Part shown: one piece after another, positions 9,067-16,035 of the stretch
Layout: each line of letters opens with the position of its first letter
Numbering within the stretch: position 1 is the first letter of the stretch
NCBI GenBank assembly: GCA_016868355.1
Contig: VGHB01000001.1
Location: 186,001 to 250,000, forward strand
DNA from: Betaproteobacteria bacterium
Lineage (GTDB): Bacteria; Pseudomonadota; Gammaproteobacteria; Burkholderiales; Burkholderiaceae_C
DNA: 64,000 bases
Direction of reading: 5' to 3'
The notes under the pieces: model-generated
What the model saw: only the letters and a program-made list of their open reading frames with translations
The model's database searches: none
What the model was told of the DNA's origin: nothing
Position numbers and translations under genes: made by a program

Positions 9067-9711
9067 GTGGCTTCAATCGAACCGCTATCGCCACTGGCCG
9101 ATCGGCTCAACGATGCACTGCCTCAGACCCAGTGCACACGCTGTGGCTTTCCCGATTGCCGCTCATACGCCCAGGCCATGTCTGAAGGCCGGGCGGCCAT
9201 CAATCAATGCCCACCGGGGGGCGCCGAGGGTATCGCTCGACTCGCGCATTTGACTGGACAGCCGGTGATCGGCCTGAACCCCAGCAACGGCATCGAGGGG
9301 CCGCGGCAGCTCGCGGTGATCGATGAAAACTGGTGCATCGGCTGCACCTTGTGCATCAAGGCGTGCCCGGTGGACTGCATCATCGGCGGCTCCAAGCTTA
9401 TGCACTCGGTGATCGAAGACCAATGCACCGGGTGTGAGTTGTGCATACCGGCGTGCCCAGTGGACTGCATCAGCCTGCTCAACATCACCCCCGGCTCGAG
9501 CGGTTGGGCCGCGTGGAGCTCGGAGCAGGCAAGTGCTTCGCGAGCGCGCTATGAATTCCGCACTGCGCGCTTGTCGCGAGACAAGCGCGAGCAAGACGAG
9601 CGACTGGCGGCCAAGGCTGTTGCCAAGCGGCAGGATTTGGCGGCTCATTCCAGCCTGCACGATGCCCAGGACCTGGCCCGCGCACCGCAAGCGCGCGACG
9701 AGTCGAACTGA
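9067..9711 (+). CDS. rnfB: Stand-alone RnfB-like ferredoxin
   Basis: A 214-residue iron-sulfur protein. The N-terminal [4Fe-4S] domain has C23, C26, C31 and C48 (QCTRCGFPDCRSYA), followed by two ferredoxin CxxCxxCxxxCP motifs starting at C90 and C120. This is the RnfB/RsxB layout without the N-terminal membrane anchor, plus a charged C-terminal extension of about 75 residues. RnfB normally passes electrons within the membrane Rnf complex, but no rnfA, C, D, G or E is nearby, so its partner is unknown. The start is GTG at 9067 with a weak ribosome binding site. nth begins 38 nt downstream, echoing the E. coli rsx-nth order. Confidence 0.88.
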   Translation: MASIEPLSPLADRLNDALPQTQCTRCGFPDCRSYAQAMSEGRAAINQCPPGGAEGIARLAHLTGQPVIGLNPSNGIEGPRQLAVIDENWCIGCTLCIKACPVDCIIGGSKLMHSVIEDQCTGCELCIPACPVDCISLLNITPGSSGWAAWSSEQASASRARYEFRTARLSRDKREQDERLAAKAVAKRQDLAAHSSLHDAQDLARAPQARDESN

Positions 9712-9749
9712 CCGCTACTTCGGCCGACAGAGTCTGCGTAGGCAAGCCC

Positions 9750-10388
9750 ATGAACCGACAGCAGATCGACGTTTTTTTCCAGACGCTGCGCGCTGAGAAT
9801 CCGCAACCCCAGACGGAGTTGGCCTACAGCAGCGTGTTTGAACTCTTGGCGGCGGTGCTGCTGTCAGCCCAGGCCACCGATGTGTCGGTCAACAAGGCCA
9901 CGCGCGAGCTGTTTGCCCACGCCCCCACACCACAGAAGATGCTGGGCCTTGGCGTGGCGGGTATTGAGGCGCACATCAAGACCATCGGCCTGTACCGAAA
10001 CAAGGCTAGGCACCTGCACGAGACTTGTCGGCTGTTGCTGGAACGCCATGCAGGGCAGGTTCCCCGCGAGCGCGAGGCCTTGGAAGCACTGCCTGGTGTC
10101 GGCCGCAAAACGGCCAATGTGGTGCTCAACGTGGCCTTTGGTGAGGCCACCATGGCGGTGGATACCCATATCTTTCGGGTCAGCAACCGCACTGGCCTGG
10201 CACCGGGCAAGACACCCTTGGCGGTCGAAAAGGCCTTGCTGCGCCGGGTGCCGCAAAACTACCTCGTCGACGCCCATCACTGGCTGATACTTCACGGCCG
10301 ATACGTGTGCCAGGCTCGCAGCCCTCGCTGCTCAAGCTGCGCGGTCGCCGCCTGCTGCGATCTGGGGCGCCGAACCCAGCCGCGCTGA
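9750..10388 (+). CDS. nth: Endonuclease III
   Basis: A 212-residue bifunctional DNA glycosylase/AP lyase that removes oxidised pyrimidines. It has the helix-hairpin-helix LPGVGRKTAN with catalytic K120, catalytic D138 (AVDTHIFRVS) and a C-terminal [4Fe-4S] loop C-x6-C-x2-C-x5-C (CQARSPRCSSCAVAACC). K120 and D138 fall at the same numbers as in E. coli Nth. It probably shares a transcript with the upstream RnfB-like gene. Confidence 0.96.
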   Translation: MNRQQIDVFFQTLRAENPQPQTELAYSSVFELLAAVLLSAQATDVSVNKATRELFAHAPTPQKMLGLGVAGIEAHIKTIGLYRNKARHLHETCRLLLERHAGQVPREREALEALPGVGRKTANVVLNVAFGEATMAVDTHIFRVSNRTGLAPGKTPLAVEKALLRRVPQNYLVDAHHWLILHGRYVCQARSPRCSSCAVAACCDLGRRTQPR

Positions 10389-10421
10389 AGCCAAAGTGGC
10401 CGCAAGGGCGCAGCCGCTGCC

Positions 10422-10427
10422 TACAAT
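10422..10427 (+). promoter_or_regulatory. -10 promoter element for the zapB-like/zapA genes
   Basis: TACAAT in CCTACAATCAG, 28 nt before the zapB-like ATG. No recognisable -35. Confidence 0.4.
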
Positions 10428-10455
10428 CAGTGCGTGTCCGCCGGAATTGCCCACC

Positions 10456-10689
10456 ATGCCCACTTTTGAAGACCTCGTCCATCGCGTGGAGCATCTGTTG
10501 GTGCGGCATGCAGAACTGCAACGCACCCAGCAGCTCATGCAACGCCAGGTGCAGGAACTCACCGCTGAGCGTGACGCCCTGCGTGGACGCCTGAGCACTG
10601 CGCGCAGCAGGCTTGACGCCTTAATTGCGAGGATGCCGCCGGCAGCCCTGCCGATTGGCGAAGACCAGGCCCTGGGAGGCGAAGAGTGA
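10456..10689 (+). CDS. Small coiled-coil protein (ZapB/TIGR02449-like)
   Basis: A 77-residue protein, nearly all one predicted coiled coil (about residues 5-55: HRVEHLLVRHAELQRTQQLM, then RQVQELTAERDALRGRL). Proteins of this type immediately precede zapA in many beta- and gammaproteobacteria and are thought to act with ZapA at the division ring; that role is inferred from position and shape. ATG at 10456 is chosen because the upstream extension to 10396 runs into the nth 3' region and lies upstream of the -10 candidate. The stop overlaps the zapA GTG (GTGA), so translation is coupled. Confidence 0.75.
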   Translation: MPTFEDLVHRVEHLLVRHAELQRTQQLMQRQVQELTAERDALRGRLSTARSRLDALIARMPPAALPIGEDQALGGEE

Positions 10690-10997
10690 AACAGGTCGAG
10701 GTGACCATCCTGGGCCAGAGCTATCTGTTGGCTTGCCCCGACGACGGAAAAGAGGCGTTGCTGCAGGCGGTGGCCACCGTTGACCGGGAAATGAGCGCGA
10801 TTCGTGATGCTGGCAAGGTCAAAGCCCGGGAGCGCATGGCCGTATTGGCCGCCCTAAACCTGGCCTACCGCTTGGCTGAGACGGCCTTGACACCCGAGCC
10901 ACGGCCTGGCGCCGCAGCGACCCAGGCGCGGATCGATGTCGATGGGCTGGTTCGGCGCCTCGATGAGGTGCTGGCCGAGGACGGCCGGCTGCTCTAG
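10686..10997 (+). CDS. zapA: Cell division protein ZapA
   Basis: A 103-residue FtsZ-ring stabiliser. The N-terminal globular part (KQVEVTILGQSYLLACPDDG) and the C-terminal helix (LAALNLAYRLAETA) match ZapA; it dimerises and cross-links FtsZ filaments. The start is GTG in a 4-bp GTGA overlap with the preceding coiled-coil gene. The 6S RNA gene follows about 15 bp after the stop, the same order as zapA-ssrS in E. coli. Confidence 0.92.
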   Translation: MKQVEVTILGQSYLLACPDDGKEALLQAVATVDREMSAIRDAGKVKARERMAVLAALNLAYRLAETALTPEPRPGAAATQARIDVDGLVRRLDEVLAEDGRLL

Positions 10998-11011
10998 GGG
11001 CGTACACTACC

Positions 11012-11192
11012 ACCGTCCGTTGCCTTAGCGCAGGTTTTAATTTCCTTGAACCGATGCTCTCTGGAGCCCGGGCTTGGAACATCGTCGGGCTGGTGTGAGC
11101 GTCTCGCGTCAGATGAACCCGATGCTCGACTGACCTCGCCCACCTGAATCCCCTGGGTTCAGGAATGCGGCCTGCGGGGGGCGGCGGACACC
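11012..11192 (+). ncRNA. ssrS: 6S RNA
   Basis: About 180 nt downstream of zapA can fold as 6S RNA. The closing stem pairs GTCCGTTGCC (11015-11024) with GGCGGCGGAC (11180-11189), all ten positions with two G-U pairs. Next, CGCAGG (11029-11034) pairs with CCTGCG (11171-11176). The 5' side holds CCTTGAACCGATG, like CCTGAGCCGATA of E. coli 6S, and the 3' side has the hallmark hairpin CCTGAATCCCCTGGGTTCAGG before the CCTGCGG run. 6S RNA binds sigma-70 RNA polymerase holoenzyme in stationary phase by mimicking an open promoter. A TACACT -10 candidate lies at 11003-11008. Exact ends are estimates. Confidence 0.88.
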
Positions 11193-11204
11193 TTCAACAC
11201 GCTT

Positions 11205-12014
11205 ATGGACTTGCTGTTGGCCGCCCAACTCTTCCTGCTGGGCGGCTGCATCGGTTTCCTGGCTGGACTCTTGGGCATCGGCGGGGGCATGTTGATGGTG
11301 CCCTTCCTGACCATCATCTTAGGCAACCGTGGGGTGCCCTCGGACCTTGCTTTCAAGATGGCCATCGCCACGTCCATGGCCACCATCTTGTTTACCTCGA
11401 TCTCCAGCGTCAGGGCGCACCATAGGCGCGAGGCCGTTCGTTGGGACATCGTCCGCGGGATGGCGCCAGGGATCATCGCCGGGGGACTCTTTGCCGGCGC
11501 CGGCATCTTCGCCTTCATTCGGGGAAATACGCTGGAGCTGCTGTTTGTGGGCTTTCTCACTTTCTCGGCCACCCAGATCCTCTTGGACCGCAAACCCAAG
11601 CCCAGCCGTACCCTTCCGACTTTGTTAGGGCAGTCCGCTGCCGGTTCGGGTATCGGGCTTCTGTCTGGCCTGGTGGGCGCAGGTGGCGCTTTCGCATCGG
11701 CCCCCTTCCTTACCTGGTGCAATGTGCCGATACACCAAGTGGTGGCCACCGCCTCAGCTTTAGGCTTTCCAATCGCTCTGGCCAACACGGCCGGATACCT
11801 GCTGGGCAGCTGGAACCAGCCACCGGCGTTGCCGGGAGCCTTTGGCCTGTTGTACCTGCCAGCCTTGACGGTGATCGCCACCGCCAGCATGGCGGTGGCG
11901 CCCTGGGGTGCCCTGGTGGCCCACACGCTAAACGTCAGGCAACTCAAGCGGGTGTTCGCTCTGCTCTTGTATGGATTGGCGGCCTACATGCTCGCGCGGA
12001 CGCTGAGCAACTGA
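11205..12014 (+). CDS. TauE/SafE-family (TSUP) membrane permease
   Basis: A 269-residue integral membrane protein with about eight hydrophobic segments in two similar halves. Each half has the glycine-rich GxxxGLLGIGGGML / GLLSGLVGAGGAFASAPFL motif of the TSUP family, which export sulfite, sulfoacetate or related organosulfur anions. The substrate cannot be read from the sequence. The ATG lies only about 12 nt after the predicted 3' end of 6S RNA, so it may be transcribed by readthrough from ssrS, in the place where fau (ygfA) sits in gammaproteobacteria. Confidence 0.88.
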   Translation: MDLLLAAQLFLLGGCIGFLAGLLGIGGGMLMVPFLTIILGNRGVPSDLAFKMAIATSMATILFTSISSVRAHHRREAVRWDIVRGMAPGIIAGGLFAGAGIFAFIRGNTLELLFVGFLTFSATQILLDRKPKPSRTLPTLLGQSAAGSGIGLLSGLVGAGGAFASAPFLTWCNVPIHQVVATASALGFPIALANTAGYLLGSWNQPPALPGAFGLLYLPALTVIATASMAVAPWGALVAHTLNVRQLKRVFALLLYGLAAYMLARTLSN

Positions 12015-12040
12015 CCCGGGCCTTTGGGTTGCCCCCGGGC
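12015..12040 (+). terminator. Possible terminator after the TSUP permease gene
   Basis: CCCGGG (12015-12020) and CCCGGG (12034-12039) can pair around a 13-nt loop immediately after the stop codon. Only a short TTT follows, so termination strength is doubtful. Confidence 0.3.
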
Positions 12041-12070
12041 GACGCCTTTGGAGAACACCGATAGTTCTGC

Positions 12071-12076
12071 TATTAT
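12071..12076 (+). promoter_or_regulatory. -10 promoter element for rpsU
   Basis: TATTAT within TGCTATTATTAGAGG, the only AT-rich stretch in this gap. It implies a leader of about 70 nt to the GTG at 12152 or 135 nt to the ATG at 12218. The -35 (TTTGGA at 12047-12052) is poor. Confidence 0.45.
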
Positions 12077-12217
12077 TAGAGGTTGAGCTGAGTATGGAGG
12101 CGTAGGCAGTTCAGCGTTCCGGGGCCGCCCTAGGGGCGTGGTGGAGACCTGGTGAGCTCTGCTCGAAAACCAAAACGCCTGAAGATTCACACAAACCCCA
12201 AGACCATTGCCCAAAGC

Positions 12218-12430
12218 ATGACGACGATCCGAGTCAAAGAAAACGAGCCTTTCGACGTGGCCCTGCGCCGCTTCAAGCGCACCATCGAGAAGCTCGGTCT
12301 ACTGACCGATCTGCGCGCGCGCGAGTTCTACGAAAAGCCCACAGCAGAGCGCAAGCGCAAGAAGGCGGCGGCCGTCAAGCGCCATTACAAGCGAGTGCGC
12401 AGCATGCAGCTGCCCAAGAAGCTGTACTAA
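12218..12430 (+). CDS. rpsU: Ribosomal protein bS21
   Basis: The 70-residue bS21 sequence ([20 protein letters not shown] start, arginine/lysine-rich tail ending QLPKKLY) is highly conserved. It sits near the 3' end of 16S rRNA on the 30S platform and assists initiation. The ATG at 12218 gives the family-standard N-terminus but has no Shine-Dalgarno sequence. An in-frame GTG at 12152 has GGAG five nucleotides upstream and would add 22 basic residues ([20 protein letters not shown]). yqeY follows after a terminator-like hairpin. Confidence 0.95.
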
Positions 12431-12452
12431 TAGCCGCTCGCATCAAGCGATC

Positions 12453-12490
12453 AGGCCCGCTCGGCTACAACGCCCGCGGGCTTTGTCTTT
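12453..12490 (+). terminator. Terminator or attenuator between rpsU and yqeY
   Basis: GCCCGC (12455-12460) pairs with GCGGGC (12476-12481), followed by TTTGTCTTT (12482-12490). It lies 12 nt before the yqeY ATG, so readthrough would set the rpsU:yqeY ratio. Confidence 0.6.
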
Positions 12491-12502
12491 GGAGCCTCTG
12501 CC

Positions 12503-12967
12503 ATGTTGACCACTGCCCCTTCCGCTCTGAAAGAACGCATCACTGATGACATGAAGTCGGCGATGAAGGCCAAACAGGCCGAACGTCTATCCGCAATTCG
12601 CATGTTATTGGCCGCCATCAAGCAAAAAGAGATTGACGAGCGCATCACGCTCGATGAAGCCTCGGTGGTAGCGGTGGTGGACAAATTGATCAAGCAGCGG
12701 CGCGACTCAATCGCCGCGTTCGAGCAAGCTGGGCGCGCTGACCTCGTAGCCAAGGAAACCGCCGAGGTCACGGTGTTGCAGGCCTATGTGCCGGCCCGAT
12801 TGAGTGCTGATGAACTGGCCTTCGAGGTGCGCGGCCTGCTGGCCGAGTTAGGCGCCAGCAGCCTCGGCGACATGGGCAAGGTCATGGGAGCGGCCAAGCA
12901 GCGTTTGGCTGGCAAAGCGGACATGGCTGAAGTCTCGGCGCTGGTCAGGGCCAGCCTGGCCGGCTGA
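12503..12967 (+). CDS. yqeY: GatB/YqeY domain protein
   Basis: A 154-residue helical protein of the YqeY family (LKERITDDMKSAMKAKQAER, then LSAIRMLLAAIKQKEID). The fold resembles the tRNA-binding C-terminal domain of GatB, but YqeY's own function is not established. It commonly follows rpsU. In many betaproteobacteria dnaG and rpoD come next; here they are absent and a DUF442 protein follows. The stop overlaps an ATG (TGATG) of the next reading frame. Confidence 0.92.
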   Translation: MLTTAPSALKERITDDMKSAMKAKQAERLSAIRMLLAAIKQKEIDERITLDEASVVAVVDKLIKQRRDSIAAFEQAGRADLVAKETAEVTVLQAYVPARLSADELAFEVRGLLAELGASSLGDMGKVMGAAKQRLAGKADMAEVSALVRASLAG

Positions 12968-13011
12968 TGTTCACCCGCCGCACCAACACCCTGTTCAACA
13001 ACGTATCCCCC

Positions 13012-13362
13012 ATGGCAGACGACCTGTTGCCCCTGCACGCCGTAGCGCCCGACGTGTGCGTGGCCCCCCAACTCACACCGCAGGCGATGGCCGAAGCAGC
13101 CCGCCAGGGCTTCAAGTCTGTGATCAACAACAGGCCTGACTATGAAGAGGGCCCTGAGCAGCCGACCAATGCCTCGATTGAAGCCGCCGCACGAGCCGCA
13201 GGCTTGCAGTACGCGTTCTTGCCGGTGCAGGGCGGGTACCAGTCACCTGAGGAAATTGCCGCTTTTGCCCGGCTAATGGCCGATTTGCCTCGCCCGATCT
13301 TGGCGTTTTGCCGGTCCGGCGCACGCTCGACCCGCCTGTTTGTGGCCGCCACCCGAAGATGA
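13012..13362 (+). CDS. DUF442 / TIGR01244 phosphatase-like protein
   Basis: A 116-residue protein tyrosine phosphatase-like protein with the CX5R signature CRSGARS near the C-terminus and the N-terminal VAPQLTPQAMAEAARQGFKSV block followed by NNRPDYEEG, typical of DUF442 (beta-lactamase hydrolase-like, TIGR01244). Relatives in other bacteria are fused to sulfide-oxidising persulfide dioxygenase or rhodanese domains, so a sulfur-linked role is possible but unproven. ATG at 13012 fits the family N-terminus. An upstream ATG at 12967, overlapping the yqeY stop, would add 15 residues and give translational coupling. Confidence 0.75.
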   Translation: MADDLLPLHAVAPDVCVAPQLTPQAMAEAARQGFKSVINNRPDYEEGPEQPTNASIEAAARAAGLQYAFLPVQGGYQSPEEIAAFARLMADLPRPILAFCRSGARSTRLFVAATRR

Positions 13363-13460
13363 CATGGGCCCGGCCGCGGCAGTGCGGCATACGCACAGTC
13401 CCGTAGTCACTTGCCACTCGCCAGCCGTTAGCATTCGAGCCGGAATCCCTCGGAGGACCC

Positions 13461-14081
13461 GTGAACCTGCTTCTGACCCTCTCACGCGGTATCGACACCC
13501 TCAACGAACGATTGGGCCGCATGACCATGTGGCTGGTTCTTGCGTCGGTTCTGATCAGCGCCTTGAACGCCATCGTTCGTAAGGCCTTCAACATTGGCTC
13601 GAATGCATTCCTGGAAATCCAGTGGTATCTGTTCGCCGGGGTTTTCATGCTGGGCGTGGGCTATGTCATGCTCAAGAACGCCCATGTACGCATCGACTTC
13701 ATCAGCTCGCGGCTGGGCAAGCGAACCAACGCAATCATTGATGCTGTTGGGATTGTCATTTTCACCATCCCCCTGTCGATCATCATGATTGACCTCGGGT
13801 GGCCCCTGTTTGCCACGGCCTTCAAATCGGGTGAGATGAGTCAAAACGCTGGTGGCCTCATCCGATGGCCGGTGCTGATGTTGGTGCCATTGGGCTTCCT
13901 AATCCTGCTGACCCAATCGATCTCCGAGCTCATCAAGCGGGTGGCGTTCCTGCAAGGGCATCTGGATGAGCCGTTCACGCCCACCGGCGAGAAGACCGAG
14001 GACGAGCGGCTGGCCGAGGACCTGGCGCACGAAGCGGCGGAGCACGAGGCTGCCCTGCTCCAGCAGAAGAACGGAGCCTGA
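13461..14081 (+). CDS. dctQ: TRAP transporter small membrane subunit (DctQ)
   Basis: A 206-residue DctQ-type subunit with four hydrophobic segments (about 21-40, 52-72, 93-113, 132-152) and the conserved EIQWYLFAGVFMLG block. It partners the large DctM subunit in Na+-driven uptake of an organic acid delivered by a periplasmic binding protein. The tail after about residue 165 is strongly acidic and alanine-rich (EKTEDERLAEDLAHEAAEHE). The GTG start has a strong GGAGG site 4 nt upstream. dctM starts 4 nt after the stop. Confidence 0.92.
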   Translation: MNLLLTLSRGIDTLNERLGRMTMWLVLASVLISALNAIVRKAFNIGSNAFLEIQWYLFAGVFMLGVGYVMLKNAHVRIDFISSRLGKRTNAIIDAVGIVIFTIPLSIIMIDLGWPLFATAFKSGEMSQNAGGLIRWPVLMLVPLGFLILLTQSISELIKRVAFLQGHLDEPFTPTGEKTEDERLAEDLAHEAAEHEAALLQQKNGA

Positions 14082-14085
14082 AGCC

Positions 14086-15954
14086 GTGGCTGAATTCGTC
14101 ACCCAGCACTTCGTTCCGTTGCTGTTCCTAGCGCTGCTGTTATTCTTGCTCACCGGCATCCCGGTAGCCTTCGGCTTGGCCGCTACCGGCCTGCTTTTTG
14201 GCTACATCGGCATGAGCTTGGACCTGTTCACGCCCACGCTATTCCAAGCGCTGCCGCAACGCGTGTTCGGCATCATGCAGAACGACACCCTGTTGGCCAT
14301 TCCCTTCTTCACCTTCATGGGCATCATCCTGGAACGCTCCGGGATGGCGGAAGACCTGTTGGAAACTGTCGGTCAGGTGTTCGGGCCGGTTCGCGGCGGC
14401 ATCGCCATCGCGGTCATCCTGGTAGGCGCGCTGCTGGCAGCCACCACCGGCGTGGTGGCTGCGGCTGTCATATCCATGGGTCTGATCTCGCTGCCCATCA
14501 TGCTGCGCTACGGTTACAACCGTACGGTGGCCACCGGCACCATCACCGCCTCGGGAACGCTGGCACAGGCCATACCGCCTTCTTTGGTGTTGATTGTGTT
14601 GGCCGACCAGCTCGGCCGCTCGGTGGGTGACATGTACTCGGGCGCCCTGATCCCCGGTCTGCTATTGGTGTGTCTCTATCTTGGCTTTGTGACCCTGCTG
14701 GCATTGTTCAAGCCATCGTGGGTACCAGCGCTGCCGATGGAAGCCCGCATCTACCGCGAGAGCAATGGTGCGTCCGGGCATGTCTCACTGTTGATACTGT
14801 TGGCGATGTGTGCAGTGGCAGGCTGGGGATGGGCCCAGATGCACGATGGCCTGCTGAAAGCCTGGACGGGCCGCACCGTGGCTGCCAGCGGCGATGAAAC
14901 GCTGATCATGTCCTTGACGGTGTCTTCGCTGCTGGCGCTGGGCCTCGCGCTTTTGAATAAGGTGAGCAAGTTGGGTCTGCTGTCGCGCTTGGCGCAGCAG
15001 GTGACCTTTGTGCTGATCCCCCCCTTGGTACTGATCTTCCTGGTTCTGGGCACCATATTCCTGGGAGTGGCCACCCCCACTGAGGGCGGCGCGATGGGCG
15101 CCGTGGGTGCGGCGATCATGGCCGGCCTGCGCAAGCGGCTGACTTTGAGCCTGCTCAGGCAGGCCATGGATAACACCGCGCGGCTGTCAACCTTCGTGCT
15201 GTTCATTCTGATCGGCTCGACCGTGTTCTCCTTCACCTTCAATGCCGCGGACGGTCACGTCTGGGTGGAGCATCTGTTCGATGACATGCCAGGTGGCGCG
15301 TTGGGCTTCCTGATCGTAGTGAATATTCTGGTGTTCGTCCTGGGATGCTTCATCGACTTTTTCGAGATCGCCTTTATCGTGATCCCGCTCCTGGCGCCAG
15401 TAGCGGAGAAGATCCTTCCCGAGATGTTCCCCCCCGGAACATCTATTAACGCCGTCATGATTTGGTTCGGCGTAGTCCTCGCGATGAACCTGCAGACCTC
15501 CTTTCTTACCCCTCCGTTTGGCTTTGCCCTGTTCTACCTACGCAGCGTAGCCCCCAAGATTGACTACCGTGACCGGTTCACCAAGGCGATGATCCCGGCC
15601 GTCACCACGGCTCAGATTTACAAGGGATCCATCGCCTTCATCATCCTGCAATTGATCATGGTGGCGCTGGTCATTGCCTACCCCAAACTGGTGACCGATG
15701 GAATCGATGAGGGGGTCAAAGTGGACGTCGATCAGGCATTGGAGCAGTTGATGCTGCTGCAAACACCGGCTCCCGGCGGGCCCTTAGACGCCTTGGCACC
15801 ACCACCCATGCCGGCCCCAGGTGGCCCAGGCAACGAACCATTGCTGGTGCCAGCTGGGCCGCAGAGCCCCGGCGGTGGATCCGCAGCACCCGCCGAAGAC
15901 CCCATGAAGGCGCTGCTTGAGGCATTGAAGGAAGACGCCGCAAAGAAGAAGTAG
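14086..15954 (+). CDS. dctM: TRAP transporter large membrane subunit (DctM)
   Basis: A 622-residue DctM-type permease, longer than the usual roughly 430 residues. Between the two transport halves it carries extra membrane segments (about residues 225-320), as in the large-subunit class paired with TakP-like receptors. It ends in a proline/glycine-rich cytoplasmic tail (PAPGGPLDALAPPPMPAPGG onward) and a lysine-rich terminus. The GTG at 14086 follows the dctQ stop by 4 nt and gives MAEFVTQHFVPLLFLALLLF; the longer open frame overlapping dctQ is out of character and rejected. A strong terminator follows. Confidence 0.92.
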   Translation: MAEFVTQHFVPLLFLALLLFLLTGIPVAFGLAATGLLFGYIGMSLDLFTPTLFQALPQRVFGIMQNDTLLAIPFFTFMGIILERSGMAEDLLETVGQVFGPVRGGIAIAVILVGALLAATTGVVAAAVISMGLISLPIMLRYGYNRTVATGTITASGTLAQAIPPSLVLIVLADQLGRSVGDMYSGALIPGLLLVCLYLGFVTLLALFKPSWVPALPMEARIYRESNGASGHVSLLILLAMCAVAGWGWAQMHDGLLKAWTGRTVAASGDETLIMSLTVSSLLALGLALLNKVSKLGLLSRLAQQVTFVLIPPLVLIFLVLGTIFLGVATPTEGGAMGAVGAAIMAGLRKRLTLSLLRQAMDNTARLSTFVLFILIGSTVFSFTFNAADGHVWVEHLFDDMPGGALGFLIVVNILVFVLGCFIDFFEIAFIVIPLLAPVAEKILPEMFPPGTSINAVMIWFGVVLAMNLQTSFLTPPFGFALFYLRSVAPKIDYRDRFTKAMIPAVTTAQIYKGSIAFIILQLIMVALVIAYPKLVTDGIDEGVKVDVDQALEQLMLLQTPAPGGPLDALAPPPMPAPGGPGNEPLLVPAGPQSPGGGSAAPAEDPMKALLEALKEDAAKKK

Positions 15955-15983
15955 GCCCAGCTGCCGCCAGAGGCGGGCTGACG

Positions 15984-16013
15984 AAAAAAGGCCCTGCAGT
16001 GCAGGGCCTTTTC
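15984..16013. terminator. Bidirectional rho-independent terminator between dctM and dctP
   Basis: AAAAAAGGCCCTGCA (15985-15999) and TGCAGGGCCTTTT (16000-16012) form a 10-bp or longer G-C stem, flanked by A-tract on one side and T-tract on the other. It can stop both convergent transcripts. Confidence 0.9.
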
Positions 16014-16035
16014 CCATTACAGGCCCGGCTGTGAA

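Noticed and set aside
13966-14085. N-terminal extension of DctM overlapping dctQ
   Set aside because: The extra 40 residues are arginine-rich shadow sequence; GTG 14086 gives the family start and normal spacing.
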